A stretch of 61,601 bases of DNA from Oscillospiraceae bacterium (GCA_015064665.1 SVRU01000002.1:1-61601); one strand, 5' to 3'; counted from the stretch's first letter, positions 51,006-61,200 are shown. The notes: generated by a model from the sequence alone, not told the origin. Program-made: numbers and translations.

Positions 51006-52931
51006 TTACATAACCAGCTCGTAAAGCGAGAGAAGCTCCTCTTCAATTTCACTTTTCCGTCTGTCTATTTCTGCAGCCCTTACGTAGTCGCTTGCCGCCG
51101 AGCCGAAAAGCTCCTCGTCGAGTTTCTCGGTTTCGGCTTCAAGCTCGGCTATGCGAGCCTCTGCTCGCTCCTTTTTCTTCTCAAGGGCTCGCCTTTCTGC
51201 ATTTTCGCGTTTTTTCTGCTCGTAACTCAGCTTCGATTGTGAGCTTTTCTCAATCGGAGCCGCGTTTTGCGCGGCGTCCTGACGTCTTATTTCGCGAAGG
51301 CGCATATATTCCGCAAAGGCGTCGTCCTGCTCCTCAAGCACGCAGTCGAGCATTCCGCCGTCGCGGTCGGGGTCAAGTTCTATTATTCTCGTCGCTATTC
51401 TGTTTATAAAATATCTGTCGTGCGACACCGCCACAATAGTTCCCTCAAAGGCGAGCAGGGCGTTTTCAAGCGCGTCGCAGGAGCCGATATCAAGGTGGTT
51501 CGTCGGCTCGTCCATTATGAGCAGGTTGACCTTTTTCAGTATCAGCTTTGCAAGGGTCAGTCTGGCTCGCTCTCCGCCGGACAGCACGCTGACGGGCTTG
51601 TCCATATCGTCAGCGTCGAAGAGGAAGAGGGCAAGGGCAGAGCGAAGCTCCTCGTCCTTTTTTTCGGGATATTCGTCGCGAAGCTCGGAAAATACTGTTT
51701 TGTTAAGCGAAAGACCGCGGTTCTCCTGGTCGTAGTATCCTATCTTAATATTATAGCCGAGAGTTATCTTTCCGCTGTTTGGCTTGATAAGCGAATTTAT
51801 AAGCTTCATAAGGGTGGATTTTCCCGAGCCGTTGGGACCGAGGAACATAACTCTCTCGTATCTTCTGACGAGAAAGGAAAGGTCGCGTATCAGAACCTTT
51901 TCACCGTAGGAGAAGCAGAGATTTTTCGCTTCTATAATGTCGTTTGCGCTCTCCTTTTCAAGCTCAAATTTCAGCCTGATGTCCTTTGGCGCTTTTGGAG
52001 CAAGCTCCACCTTTTCCATTCTTTCAAGCTGCTTTTCCTTCGACCTTATGGTAACGAAATTGTGCTCTCTGTTGCACCTGCGCTGAAATTCAATATTCGC
52101 TTTTATGCGCGCGATGACTTTTTGCTGCTCCTTATATCGTTTCTCAAGCGCGGCGCATTCCTCCTCCTGCTGCTTTTTGCATGCGGAGTAAGAGCCGTTG
52201 TAAAGACGGGAGGTGCCGTATTGAATGTGAAGGGTTTTATTCGTCGTTCGGTCAAGAAAATATCTGTCGTGCGATATTATAAGAACGGTTTTTTTATAGC
52301 CTGCAATAAAGCCCTCAAGCCATGCGAGAGCGTCAATATCAAGGTGGTTGGTCGGCTCGTCAAGCATAAGAATATCCGGCTCGGTTGCAAGAAGCCTTGC
52401 AAGCGCAAGTCTGGTATACTGACCGCCCGAAAGCGTTCTTATCTTTTGATTTATAAGCTCCTCGGGAAATCCGAGCCTCATCAGCATGCTTTTGCATCTC
52501 TGTCTGAATTCAAGTCCGCCAAGGTCTGAAAACTTTTTATTAAGCTCGGTAATTGCCGACACCAGCCTTACCGACTCGTTGGTATTTTTGCACTCGGTAA
52601 GATTATCTTCAAGCCTTTTTATATCCTCCTCAATCTGCAAAAGAGAGGGAAATGCGGTATACATATATTCGAGCGAGGTAAATTCTCCCGGTAGGGAGGT
52701 GAGGTCGGGATTTTGCTCAAGCAGACCGACCGTATGCCCCTTTTGTATATAAACCGCGCCGCCGTCAGCCGAATATTCTCCTGATATAAGACGGAAAAGC
52801 GAGGTTTTTCCCGCGCCGTTAACGCCGATTATTCCAACTCTGTCGCCGTCGTTTACGGCAAAGGATATGTTCTTCAGTACGGTTTCTCCGCCGAATGAAA
52901 GCGATAGCTCGCTTGTCGATAAAGCAATCAT
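51006..52931 (-). CDS. ABC-F family ATP-binding protein
   Basis: 641 residues. Two ABC domains in one chain: Walker A GVNGAGKTS with LSGGQYTRLALARLL, and GPNGSGKST with LSGGERARLTLAKL, joined by a charged linker rich in Lys/Glu. A C-terminal Lys/Glu-rich coiled coil follows (about 560-641). No membrane segments. ABC-F proteins act on the ribosome (translation factors or antibiotic protection) rather than in transport. The layout is Uup/YdiF-like. ATG 52931 has GGAG upstream; the longer frame to 52994 would start about at the transcription start. Confidence 0.92.
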   Translation of the reverse strand: MIALSTSELSLSFGGETVLKNISFAVNDGDRVGIIGVNGAGKTSLFRLISGEYSADGGAVYIQKGHTVGLLEQNPDLTSLPGEFTSLEYMYTAFPSLLQIEEDIKRLEDNLTECKNTNESVRLVSAITELNKKFSDLGGLEFRQRCKSMLMRLGFPEELINQKIRTLSGGQYTRLALARLLATEPDILMLDEPTNHLDIDALAWLEGFIAGYKKTVLIISHDRYFLDRTTNKTLHIQYGTSRLYNGSYSACKKQQEEECAALEKRYKEQQKVIARIKANIEFQRRCNREHNFVTIRSKEKQLERMEKVELAPKAPKDIRLKFELEKESANDIIEAKNLCFSYGEKVLIRDLSFLVRRYERVMFLGPNGSGKSTLMKLINSLIKPNSGKITLGYNIKIGYYDQENRGLSLNKTVFSELRDEYPEKKDEELRSALALFLFDADDMDKPVSVLSGGERARLTLAKLILKKVNLLIMDEPTNHLDIGSCDALENALLAFEGTIVAVSHDRYFINRIATRIIELDPDRDGGMLDCVLEEQDDAFAEYMRLREIRRQDAAQNAAPIEKSSQSKLSYEQKKRENAERRALEKKKERAEARIAELEAETEKLDEELFGSAASDYVRAAEIDRRKSEIEEELLSLYELVM

Positions 52932-53003
52932 TTTATTCTCCGAGCCGCAAAATAAAAAAGTTTGACCCTTATCTTCTGCGGCAAATTTCATCATTATTAA
53001 TAT

Positions 53004-53032
53004 ATTCTATCATAAAATGCAGATAAAATCAA
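53004..53032 (-). promoter_or_regulatory. Promoter of the ABC-F gene
   Basis: Reverse strand: TTGATT (53032-53027), 17-base spacer, TAGAAT (53009-53004). Confidence 0.72.
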
Positions 53033-53033
53033 C

Positions 53034-53275
53034 TATGCAAGCAAGTGAATAAATATGCAATATAATTGTTGCATATGCAGTGCATATATGCAATTTCGAA
53101 GAATAGAATTTAAGAGAAAGGTTAGGCTCTCACGGAAAAAGAGCGTCTAAGAGGCAGCAAAAACCGAAAATATAGTGCAAGTTGCACAAAAAACGGGGTG
53201 AAATTGTTGTTGATGCATAAAAATGCAATAAAAATGAATTTTTATTACAAAAACGCTTGACATTTATGCAAACTT
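53034..53275. other. ATGCA-rich region upstream of the amino-acid transporter
   Basis: Part of the 411-base gene-free gap 52932-53342. ATGCA/TGCAT words occur about ten times, including the palindromes TGCATATGCA and TGCATATATGCA around 53070-53092, and again between 53212 and 53270. Possibly a multi-site operator for the transporter promoter. Confidence 0.45.
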
Positions 53276-53285
53276 GATGTATAAT
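53257..53285 (+). promoter_or_regulatory. Consensus promoter of the amino-acid ABC operon
   Basis: TTGACA (53257-53262), 17-base spacer, TATAAT (53280-53285): all 12 positions match consensus. The leader to ATG 53343 is only about 50 bases, too short for a T-box or known riboswitch. An ATGCA word lies in the spacer. Confidence 0.9.
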
Positions 53286-53342
53286 TATGACATCCAAAAA
53301 ACAAACGGGGTATAACCCGGACAAAAGAAAGAGGTAAATTAA

Positions 53343-54170
53343 ATGAAAAAGATTGTTTCACTTATTCTCGCGCTCACCATTATGGTATGCGGCGCAGTTG
53401 CTCTCACCTCGTGCGGAGCACAAGACACGAAGCTTGGTATTCAGAGCGGAACTACCGCTGAAGCATACGCAAAGGTTCTTAAGGGCGTTGAGGTCGTATC
53501 CTTTGATACCTTCGCTCTTGCAGCTGAGGGCATGAAGAACGGCAGCGCAGACTACGTTGTAGTTGATAAAACCACGGCAAATGCAATCTGCAAGGAAATT
53601 TCCGGTCTTAAGATAGTTGACATCGCGCTTTCCAGCGAGTACTACGGCATCGCCGTTGACAAGACTCAGACCGGTCTTAAGGAATCCATCGACTCGATTC
53701 TTGAAAGCAAGGCTGCTGAAATCGACGCTATCAAGGCTAAGTACATGAACGGCGAAGAGGCTTCTTACGTAGGTATTGAATCCGCTACCAAGGATACCTC
53801 CAAGGCTGCAGAGCAGCTCGTAGTTGCTACCAACGCAGAGTTTGCTCCCTGGGAGTACAAGGAAGGCAATAAGTATTACGGTATCGATATGGAAATCGCA
53901 AAGCTTATCGCTGACGAGCTTGGACTTGAGCTTGTTATCGACGATATGAAGTTTGAGATGGTCGTAGGCGCAGTTGGAAACCACGGCGTTGATATCGGAA
54001 TGTCGGGTATCACCATTACCGCTGAGCGTGCAGAGGTCGTTAATTTCTCAACTCCTTACTATACCGAGTCTATCGTTGTAGTTTGCAAGGCTGACGACAA
54101 GACCTTCGATTCCGCGGGAACCGTTGTAGACCTTCTCACAGCTATCTGCTATCCCGGCGATGCAGAATAA
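53343..54170 (+). CDS. Amino-acid ABC transporter binding lipoprotein with permuted lobe order
   Basis: 275 residues. Lipoprotein signal with lipobox LTSC (C24). Unlike normal SBP_bac_3 proteins, the second-lobe segment comes first (residues about 28-137: LGIQSGTT, VVVDKTTA with D75, YGIAVDK). The first-lobe segment comes last (about 158-250: VVATNAEFAPWEY, GIDMEIAKLIADEL, GMSGITITAER with R229, VNFSTPYY). The two join through residues 138-157. Ligand residues of both lobes are present, so a polar amino acid should still bind. It delivers its ligand to the permease and ATPase encoded downstream. Confidence 0.9.
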   Translation: MKKIVSLILALTIMVCGAVALTSCGAQDTKLGIQSGTTAEAYAKVLKGVEVVSFDTFALAAEGMKNGSADYVVVDKTTANAICKEISGLKIVDIALSSEYYGIAVDKTQTGLKESIDSILESKAAEIDAIKAKYMNGEEASYVGIESATKDTSKAAEQLVVATNAEFAPWEYKEGNKYYGIDMEIAKLIADELGLELVIDDMKFEMVVGAVGNHGVDIGMSGITITAERAEVVNFSTPYYTESIVVVCKADDKTFDSAGTVVDLLTAICYPGDAE

Positions 54171-54193
54171 TTAGAATTAAAGAAAGAAAAATT

Positions 54194-54221
54194 AAAGGCT
54201 TAGTTTTTACGCTAAGCCTTT
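54194..54221 (+). other. Intercistronic hairpin between binding-protein and permease genes
   Basis: AAAGGCTTAG (54194-54203) pairs with CTAAGCCTTT (54212-54221), 8-base loop, no T-run after it. Such hairpins often protect binding-protein mRNA and lower expression of the downstream genes. The permease ATG is 11 bases later with no clear ribosome binding site. Confidence 0.75.
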
Positions 54222-54232
54222 AGCCTGTAAAT

Positions 54233-54919
54233 ATGAAAGAATTTATAAAACAGTTTATAACGAACAGAGGATACGAATCGGTAATTGACGGCTTGATCGT
54301 GACCGTGGAAATCGCCGTCGTGGGATTGCTTATCGGTATCGTTATAGGTACGGTTATCGGCGTTATCAGAGTAATGCCGAAATACAAGCTTCTGCCGCGT
54401 ATCCTTGATAAAATATGCGTATGCTATCTTGAGCTTTTCCGCGGAACGCCCATAGTCGTTCAGCTTCTTATCGGATATTGGGTTCTTCTCCCCGCCTTGA
54501 ATATTAGCGTAAGCTCGGGTGTTCCGGTAGCTATGATAGTGTTCGGTCTGAACAGCGGAGCGTACGTCAGCGAAATTATGAGAGGCGGTATAAATTCGGT
54601 TGATATAGGTCAGCTTGAAGCCGGACGCGCGGTGGGTCTTCCTTATCCCGTTGCTATGATGAAAATAGTCGTTCCGCAGGCTGTCAAGAATATACTTCCG
54701 ACTCTCGGTAACGAGTTTATCGTTCTTATAAAGGAAACCTCGGTCGTCAGCTTCGTTGCGGTAACCGACCTTTACAAGTCCTTTAAGCAGCTCGGTGACC
54801 CGACTTATGATTACGTAGTGCCTTATCTTATGCTCGCGCTTACATATCTTGTGCTTGTGCTTTTGATTTCATGGGGTGTCAGAGCACTTGAAAAGAAGCT
54901 TAAGAAGAGCGAAAGATAA
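54233..54919 (+). CDS. Polar amino-acid ABC transporter permease (HisM/GlnP type)
   Basis: 228 residues, about five transmembrane helices. N-terminal [18 protein letters not shown] and [14 protein letters not shown] are typical of His/Glu/Gln/Arg permeases. The EAA loop reads [23 protein letters not shown], which contacts the ATPase. It forms a homodimeric channel in the membrane. ATG 54233 has no strong Shine-Dalgarno, so translation may depend on the upstream gene or be low. The ATPase gene follows after 17 bases. Confidence 0.93.
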   Translation: MKEFIKQFITNRGYESVIDGLIVTVEIAVVGLLIGIVIGTVIGVIRVMPKYKLLPRILDKICVCYLELFRGTPIVVQLLIGYWVLLPALNISVSSGVPVAMIVFGLNSGAYVSEIMRGGINSVDIGQLEAGRAVGLPYPVAMMKIVVPQAVKNILPTLGNEFIVLIKETSVVSFVAVTDLYKSFKQLGDPTYDYVVPYLMLALTYLVLVLLISWGVRALEKKLKKSER

Positions 54920-54936
54920 TAGAAGGGAGACTAAAA

Positions 54937-55743
54937 ATGAGCGAAATCAATAACGAAAAATCAGTCATCCTCTCTATAAGAGGGCTTAAAAAATCCTTTG
55001 GCGACCTTAAGGTATTAAAGGGCGTTGACCTTGACGTAAAGAACGGTGAAAAAATAGTTCTCCTCGGTCCGTCCGGTTGCGGAAAATCCACGCTTCTGCG
55101 TTGTATCAACTGTATGGAGGACCCCACGGGCGGCTCTATTTTCTTCAGAGGCGAGGATATCGCCGATATGAAGGTCGATATCAACAAGCACCGCGAGCAT
55201 ATCGGAATGGTTTTCCAGCAGTTCAATCTTTTCAATAACAAAACCGTAATTGAAAATATAATGCTCGCTCCCGTATACGTCGGACTCCGCGAGCTCCGCC
55301 GCGCGAAGAAGGCTAAAACCGACGGCGGAAAAACCAAAGCCGACGTTATTGCCGAAGCAAAGGCGCGCGCGCTTGACCTTCTTTCGCGTATTGGTCTTGC
55401 CGACAAGGCGGACGTATATCCCTCAACCCTCTCGGGCGGACAGAAGCAGAGAGTAGCTATCGTACGTGCGCTTGCTATGAATCCCGACGTTATGCTCTTT
55501 GACGAGCCGACCTCAGCGCTCGATCCCGAAATGGTAGGAGAGGTTCTTGACCTTATGAAGAGCCTTGCCGAATCGGGAATGACGATGGTCATCGTAACTC
55601 ACGAGATGGGCTTTGCGCGTGAGGTCGCGGACAGGGTAATGTTCGTTGATGAGGGCGTAATCAAGGAAGAGGGCGCACCCGCCGAACTCTTCGGAAACCC
55701 GAAGAATCCTCGCCTTAAGGAATTTCTCTCCAAAGTTCTTTAA
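54937..55743 (+). CDS. Polar amino-acid ABC transporter ATPase (GlnQ type)
   Basis: 268 residues. Walker [11 protein letters not shown]-loop MVFQQFNLF, signature [14 protein letters not shown], Walker [15 protein letters not shown] and switch His in VTHEMGFA. A Lys-rich insertion of about 10-15 residues ([16 protein letters not shown]) precedes the helical subdomain and is longer than usual for GlnQ. GAAGGGAG is a good ribosome binding site. It ends the three-gene import operon; a strong terminator follows. Confidence 0.94.
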   Translation: MSEINNEKSVILSIRGLKKSFGDLKVLKGVDLDVKNGEKIVLLGPSGCGKSTLLRCINCMEDPTGGSIFFRGEDIADMKVDINKHREHIGMVFQQFNLFNNKTVIENIMLAPVYVGLRELRRAKKAKTDGGKTKADVIAEAKARALDLLSRIGLADKADVYPSTLSGGQKQRVAIVRALAMNPDVMLFDEPTSALDPEMVGEVLDLMKSLAESGMTMVIVTHEMGFAREVADRVMFVDEGVIKEEGAPAELFGNPKNPRLKEFLSKVL

Positions 55744-55760
55744 AGAAAAAATAAATCTAA

Positions 55761-55803
55761 AAAACCTTGCTGTGTCAAGCTTTGACGCAGCAAGGTTTTT
55801 CTA
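55761..55803. terminator. Bidirectional terminator after the transporter operon
   Basis: An 18-bp stem, AAAACCTTGCTG-T-GTCAA with TTGAC-G-CAGCAAGGTTTT, flanked by T-runs in both directions. It also serves the reverse-strand Nif3 gene. The stretch 55804-55980 between has open short frames but no supported gene. Confidence 0.92.
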
Positions 55804-55980
55804 TTCAATGAAATGTGCGAAGCAGGATTTTATCGCGAAAGCGGCTTCATGCGCCGCGGTGGATTTCATCCGTGGAAAATGGATTTGAATGCGCTCTCTT
55901 CGATGACTTTACAAGACTTGGCGCGGCAAAAGACACTAAAAGTTTTCGCTGCAAGGCTTGTTCGTTCGACTCTCTTCGGG

Positions 55981-56742
55981 CTATACCGCACGTATCATAT
56001 TTGAATCGGCAATTTCTATATATGCGTTTCCATCGAGTGAGGAAACGAGCGTGGAAAAGAATGATGTAACGGGGAACTCGGTAAAATAGTGACCTGCTTC
56101 GATAAGGTTAATGCCCATTTCGGCTGCTTCTTCCATTACGTTATAGCTGAGCCTTCCCGATACGTAGGTATCTGCGCCTGCGGCAATTGCGTCGCGCACG
56201 TAATCCTTGCCGTCACCGCCGACTAGCGCCACGCGCTTTACGTTGTTGTAGGCGTCGGCATATCTCACCGAGTCTGCACCGAGCTGCATTTTTATATCCT
56301 CAGCAAAGTTTTCAAGCTCACGCTCGTCGGGCAGAGTGCCTATTCTGCCAAGACCGTCCTCACCAAACGAACAAACGTCAACAAGACCGATATAGTCGGC
56401 AAGCAGGTCGTTGACACCGCCCGTTACCTTGTCGGCTCTCGTATGGAATGAAAACACTGCAACGTTGTTGGTGATAAGCTTGATTATTTTTCTCGATACG
56501 TGATTATCCTCGGTAACCTTGCTTATAGGCTTGAATATCAACGGGTGATGCGAGATTATCAGGTCGAAATTTCTGCTGATAGCATAATCAACGACCTCTT
56601 CGGTAACGTCGAGCGATATCAGAACGTTGTTAACCTCGGCGGTGCCGTCGGTTGCGCACATTATACCGTCGTTATCCCAATCGCAAGAAAGTGATTCGGG
56701 TATCTGTTCGCATAGCTTGTCGTACAGTTGTTTTACGGTCAT
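55981..56742 (-). CDS. Nif3-like dinuclear metal centre protein
   Basis: 253 residues. Metal-binding blocks ISHHPLIF, FSFHTRAD and EAGHYFTEFP are all present, along with the N-terminal SWDNDGI-like text CDWDNDGI. It is the short form without the inserted PII-like domain. Family members form hexamers with two metals per site; a GTP cyclohydrolase 1 type 2 label is common but the role is unproven. ATG 56742 has AAGGA 8 bases upstream; ATG 56769 lacks one. trmK lies upstream, a pairing common in Bacillota. Confidence 0.92.
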   Translation of the reverse strand: MTVKQLYDKLCEQIPESLSCDWDNDGIMCATDGTAEVNNVLISLDVTEEVVDYAISRNFDLIISHHPLIFKPISKVTEDNHVSRKIIKLITNNVAVFSFHTRADKVTGGVNDLLADYIGLVDVCSFGEDGLGRIGTLPDERELENFAEDIKMQLGADSVRYADAYNNVKRVALVGGDGKDYVRDAIAAGADTYVSGRLSYNVMEEAAEMGINLIEAGHYFTEFPVTSFFSTLVSSLDGNAYIEIADSNMIRAV

Positions 56743-56780
56743 GTTTGGTATCCTTTCATAAGAAAGCATTTCTGTTTTTT

Positions 56781-56929
56781 ACGCTTCTCCTTTGGGGAAG
56801 CTCCGCCAAAGGCGGTGAAGAGGTTGGCGTTGTCTAACATTTTGCATTGTTAATTATGTTCATCTCTTTTCACCTCATCCGTCTTTTGCTCCGCAAAATC
56901 CACCTTCTCCAAAGGGGAAGGGGTAAAAC
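56781..56929. repeat. MITE-like element with inverted ends
   Basis: The left end CTTCTCCTTTGGGGAAGC and right end CCTTCTCCAAAGGGGAAGG are imperfect inverted repeats, about 150 bases apart, with GCCAAAGGCGGTGAAGAGG inside. It lies in the 352-base gap 56743-57094 between the Nif3 and trmK genes. No reading frame is seen. Confidence 0.65.
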
Positions 56930-56993
56930 CCACTCGTTTTTCTTTGTCTTATAAAATTTCTCATTGCAAAGCGTATGATGATTAGGATATGTT

Positions 56994-57021
56994 GTAGGGG
57001 TCATTCATGAATTGCCCCTAC
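56994..57021. repeat. Palindromic dispersed repeat, second copy
   Basis: GTAGGGG-n2-ATTCATGAAT-n2-CCCCTAC. The core matches the palindrome at 22038-22057, indicating a repeat family in this genome. Confidence 0.75.
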
Positions 57022-57094
57022 GGTTGTCATTACCGCATGGTTATCACGGGATGATGCAAAAGGGAAAGACGGAGCATCTGCTGCGGCGTAATGA

Positions 57095-57781
57095 TCACGT
57101 ATCCGACACTCGTCTGTCGTATTCCCGCAGAAGCTCTGCTTCGGCTGAGTCGTGCACGCCGCCTTTAGTTTTGCCGTCGGCTGCCTTTTTGAGCGCTTTG
57201 ATTTTTTCATCGAAATAACCCTGCATTTCGGGAGAAAAGTCTGCACGGGGCGGTAGGTTTCCAAATTCTGCCTCAAAATCATTGATTTCCCGCGGCTCAC
57301 CGCTATACTCGGCGCAAATGCAAACGTAATACTTGCCAGCGTCGTATGAATAGCTCTCGCCAACCGTTATAAAGCCGAGTTTTGAAATAGCGCGTCTGAG
57401 ATGCGCTTGCTTTGACATCGGTTGAAGTATCAGCCGAACGCCATCGCGCCTAAGATGCTCTGATGATTCGATTATATTCGCGATAAGCTCACCGCCCATG
57501 CCGCAAATTGCGTAATCGGTAATTCCCATATCCGAAAGTCCTGCGGCGCCGTCTGTCAGTCTAAAGGTTATTTTGTCCGAGTGTCCGCGCTCCTCGGCGT
57601 TGCGGATTGCGCTCTCAAGCGGACCTTTATTTATATCGGTGCAAACCGCCCGTTCAATAATGCCTTCGTCGAGTAAAAAAAGCGGCAGGTGCGCGTGATC
57701 TGTGCCAATATCAGCAAAATACGCCCCCTGCCTTACGAACTTTGAAGCGGAAAGCAGCCGTTTTCCCAGCGGATACCTCAC
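57095..57781 (-). CDS. trmK: tRNA (adenine-N1)-methyltransferase TrmK family
   Basis: 228 residues. The class I SAM motif reads FADIGTDHAHLP, then VCTDINKGPL, ICGMGGELI (the TrmK hallmark) and LILQPMSK, followed by a C-terminal helical part rich in Lys/Glu. TrmK methylates A22 of tRNA at N1. Its ATG overlaps the DUF1858 stop. Length is normal. Confidence 0.92.
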   Translation of the reverse strand: MRYPLGKRLLSASKFVRQGAYFADIGTDHAHLPLFLLDEGIIERAVCTDINKGPLESAIRNAEERGHSDKITFRLTDGAAGLSDMGITDYAICGMGGELIANIIESSEHLRRDGVRLILQPMSKQAHLRRAISKLGFITVGESYSYDAGKYYVCICAEYSGEPREINDFEAEFGNLPPRADFSPEMQGYFDEKIKALKKAADGKTKGGVHDSAEAELLREYDRRVSDT

Positions 57782-57978
57782 TTGCTTGCAAGAAATTCGT
57801 TGATTTTATTTACCAGAGCATCTGCATCTGTGCCGTGAACTGTGCAGGCATCTTCAATAGACTCGCCTCTTGAATGGGGGCAGCCAAGGCAATGCATTCC
57901 AATCTCAAAGAAGAACTGAGCAGTTTCAACGTCAAAATCGAGAATATCTCCGATAAGTGTTTGTTTCGTTACCTTCAT
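57778..57978 (-). CDS. DUF1858 domain protein
   Basis: 66 residues, essentially one domain: LIGDILDFDVETAQFFFEIG, then the redox CxxC in HCLGCPHS and E-S-I-E-D-A-C. This family (hybrid-cluster-associated disulfide domain) may hold a redox-active cysteine pair, but its biological role is unclear. Its stop overlaps the trmK start (ATGA), so translation is coupled. It leads the operon DUF1858-trmK; the Nif3 gene lies further downstream. Confidence 0.88.
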   Translation of the reverse strand: MKVTKQTLIGDILDFDVETAQFFFEIGMHCLGCPHSRGESIEDACTVHGTDADALVNKINEFLASK

Positions 57979-58176
57979 TTTTTTATCTTGCCTTTCTTGA
58001 TTATTTCAATATAGAGTATACCACAATGTTTGTAAAAAATCAATACGGTTTTTCTCTTTAGATGATAAAATCAAGAATACTCGCGAATTTTTTTAAAAAA
58101 GCGCGGTAATTATCACGTAAGAACGCAAACAAAAAAATCTGTTTTTTAAAAAAATGAAATTTTTTTTCATTTTCTA

Positions 58177-58205
58177 TTGACTTTTTGCGGGGGGGGAGGT
58201 ATAAT
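58177..58205 (+). promoter_or_regulatory. Promoter with a G8 tract in its spacer
   Basis: TTGACT (58177-58182), 17-base spacer, TATAAT (58200-58205). The spacer contains eight consecutive Gs (58189-58196). The 318-base gap 57979-58296 otherwise holds AT-rich DNA and an A/T hairpin around 58150-58172. Confidence 0.85.
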
Positions 58206-58296
58206 TATAGTGTATAGTAATATCTAGTATATTATATATTATTTATATACTATAATAATTTTTATTAAATATTAAATTAAAAAGGAGAAAAAACAA

Positions 58297-61200
58297 ATGA
58301 GAAAGTTTTCTAAGCTTTTGGCGGTATTATTGACTCTTTGTTTGCTTTCGGGCGTTGTTGTGTCCTTCGTCGCGTCGGCAGACACTTCTTCGCTCAATAT
58401 TACCGGCGCAAGCGCCAACCAGACGTTGGAATTTGCAAGCGGAGTTTCCGGTGTAGCTGGAACGTCCGGAAGTTACAAAATAGGCGAAACGAATCCCGGC
58501 GGTTATGTTCGCTTGTATTACGATCCGAGTATAGCTACGTATACTCAAGGTGCTGCAGTAGCTTGGGCAACAAAAACTGCGTGGTATGATACCTTTAATC
58601 TCGGCAAAGATGGTGTTGATCCGTATCGCTATATGGTGCTCGACTTTGATCTTTGGATTGACCAGTATTGCTATACCTATACCGAGGTCGCTGCTGACGG
58701 CACAGCATTGGAAACGGCAACTACTCTTTATAAGACTGCGGAAAACTATACGGCTTTTTGCGCTTTCATTGATGCAGACACAGCTTTGAGCGATGCTCAG
58801 AAGACTGCATATAAGACAGAAGCAAAAACCACGGAAGCTCCCGCTGTTCCTGAAGGCATGTATTTCCAATCCGATGTTATAAAAGCAAAAACAGCAGATT
58901 ACACAGACGGCACTAAAGCTGGTTTTACACGCACAGAGACATCTAACACAAGAAATTTTACAAATATAGGCGGAACGTGGTATTTCGACGGTGTTGAGAT
59001 TGACCTCAGCGTAGGTACTAAAAACCATTTTACCTATGTATTTGAGGCTGCTTTGAACTCAGACAATACTACCTATACAGTTAAAATCTATATGTACGCA
59101 AACGGTGAATACGTTGCAACACAGACTTCTTTCACCGATGCTTACGGATTCCAACTTTACAGACACGTTCTTGCATTCCCTAATGATCAAAGATATAAAG
59201 ATGTTTATTCTATCGCAATAGATAACGTTGCAACCAACTATTATACCGATGAAGCCCTTAAGACATACGGTCTTAAAGGAACCACAACCGACAAATACAT
59301 GGAAGTAGATGGAATAAAATACTATTTCCCTGAGCTTGGTGCAAAGGCAATGTCCGCAACGCTTAAAGATGGTGACACTATAAAGACTGGCATGGATCTT
59401 AACGGAATCGCTCCCTCGAGCAAGCTTAAGAACTTCTTTATAGACCTCGATAACGGCGCAACCGTTACTCTGTCTTCTGAGGTTGCGGAAGCTTTCGATG
59501 CATATCTTTTTGACGAGGCTAACGACATTTACCTTTACGTAAACAACGGTCAGTTGAATGATGTCAGCGCAACAGACGATGTATTTAACAGGGGGTATAA
59601 CAGCTTTGTTGCTTGTGACCTCAACCTTCAGCACGACGGTACGTACACAACGGGAATTGGAGATTCTAGCAAAAACTCTCTGTCTTATTTCAGAATTTAC
59701 AGAAACACCGGCGTTGCTACAAAATCCGCCCATAGTACAATGCTTGGTGTTGTTATGACTTCTTGGCAACGTTCGGAGGCTGCATATAAAGGCTCCAACC
59801 TTTTTGACACCAGCTTTGCCGTGCTTGATTTTGATTTCGGCTCGGACAGATACGTTTTCAGCTATACGGCTAAGGTTGAAGTAGTTAAGAATATCACGTC
59901 GATCACGGAAAACAAAGTGGCAGTCACTCCGGATGATTTTAAGGCTGCTTATCCGGATGCGTATAAAGATATTGCCGAGACTGAAACGGTTGAAATGACC
60001 GTTTACAAGACGGTTGAATCTCGCGCAGAGTTTGAGAAATATTGCAATAATCCAAGCTTGCTCGTAAATGAAACACAGACGTATCAAAACTATTATGATA
60101 CTTCGTATTCGGCATATGATGCAGAAGAAACGAAACATACTTTCGTTCTTTACGGCACACGTACCGAAACCGTTAAGGAAGTAGTATCAATCGATGAAGA
60201 GCAAAAGCTCGACGTAGCTCTTTATGAAGGCATGACCATCAGAGGTTATATGCAGGAGCAGTCGCAGTCTAAGCTTAACGACGAAGACTTTGACGAAAGA
60301 AGATATCCCATATTCTTCACGGTTGTAAAGGGTACTGACGGTCTTTGGTATCTCAGCACCGATAATAAGTATGGAGGAAATGACGTTCTTCTTTCAAACG
60401 AGGTTGGTGTAACCGACCACATTACGATAGTATTCGAAAACGCAAAGGATGAGCACACTATTAAGTATCATTCCTACGTTAACGGCGAGTATGTAACGTC
60501 TGCATATTTGTCAAGTGAAGACTTGAATGCTGTTGTTTCAAACGGCAAAAAATACATTGAGTACGATGCAGACGACGCTGACAGAAGCGCAACGTCTAAT
60601 TATCTTGCGGTTTCCTTCCGCGGCTTTGGTGTAGGTGTGCGCGGCTCGTGGAAGCATCTTGATGCTTACTCCGCAATACTTGATAATACTGCTATCAACT
60701 GGTACAGAAGCGACGTTACGTTCGTCAAAGACGGCGATACTGATACGGTTGCAACAGAGTCCTATACCGCTTATTCCAGCGGTGACGCATACGGTATTGA
60801 CGACCTTATCGCAGACCTTAAAGCAGGTATCATCAATCCTATCTACAACTGCACCGACGTTGTTTACAACACAAATTACAAATCCGGCTCATGGGTAACG
60901 GTAGATAAGTTCCAGACTATCGATTACATCCCCGGCGTTGCAGTAAGCAAGCTTAATGCGGAGAATAATACTCTTATCACAAACAATAATATAAGCAACG
61001 TTAAACCCGCTGTTGACAGCTTTACCTTCAAGCCTTTTGATGCAAGTGCAAAGATATCCTTCAATGCACCTTACATCGCAAAGGCTAACAACGACGGCAC
61101 CTACACCTGCGAAAAGATTACCGTAGGCACTCAGGCAAACGTTGACCTTGCAGGCGGCATGGGCTTCAATCTCTTCATTCCTACCGAAAACCTTACTAAT

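Noticed and set aside
51267..52529. 420-codon forward frame opposite the ABC-F gene
   Set aside because: The reverse strand encodes both complete ABC domains with all motifs.
53286..53342. T-box or amino-acid riboswitch upstream of the transporter
   Set aside because: The leader is only about 50 bases with no T-box signature or terminator.
59059..60138. 359-codon reverse-strand open frame
   Set aside because: Lies opposite the large secreted protein, which has a promoter, ribosome binding site, signal peptide and uninterrupted frame.
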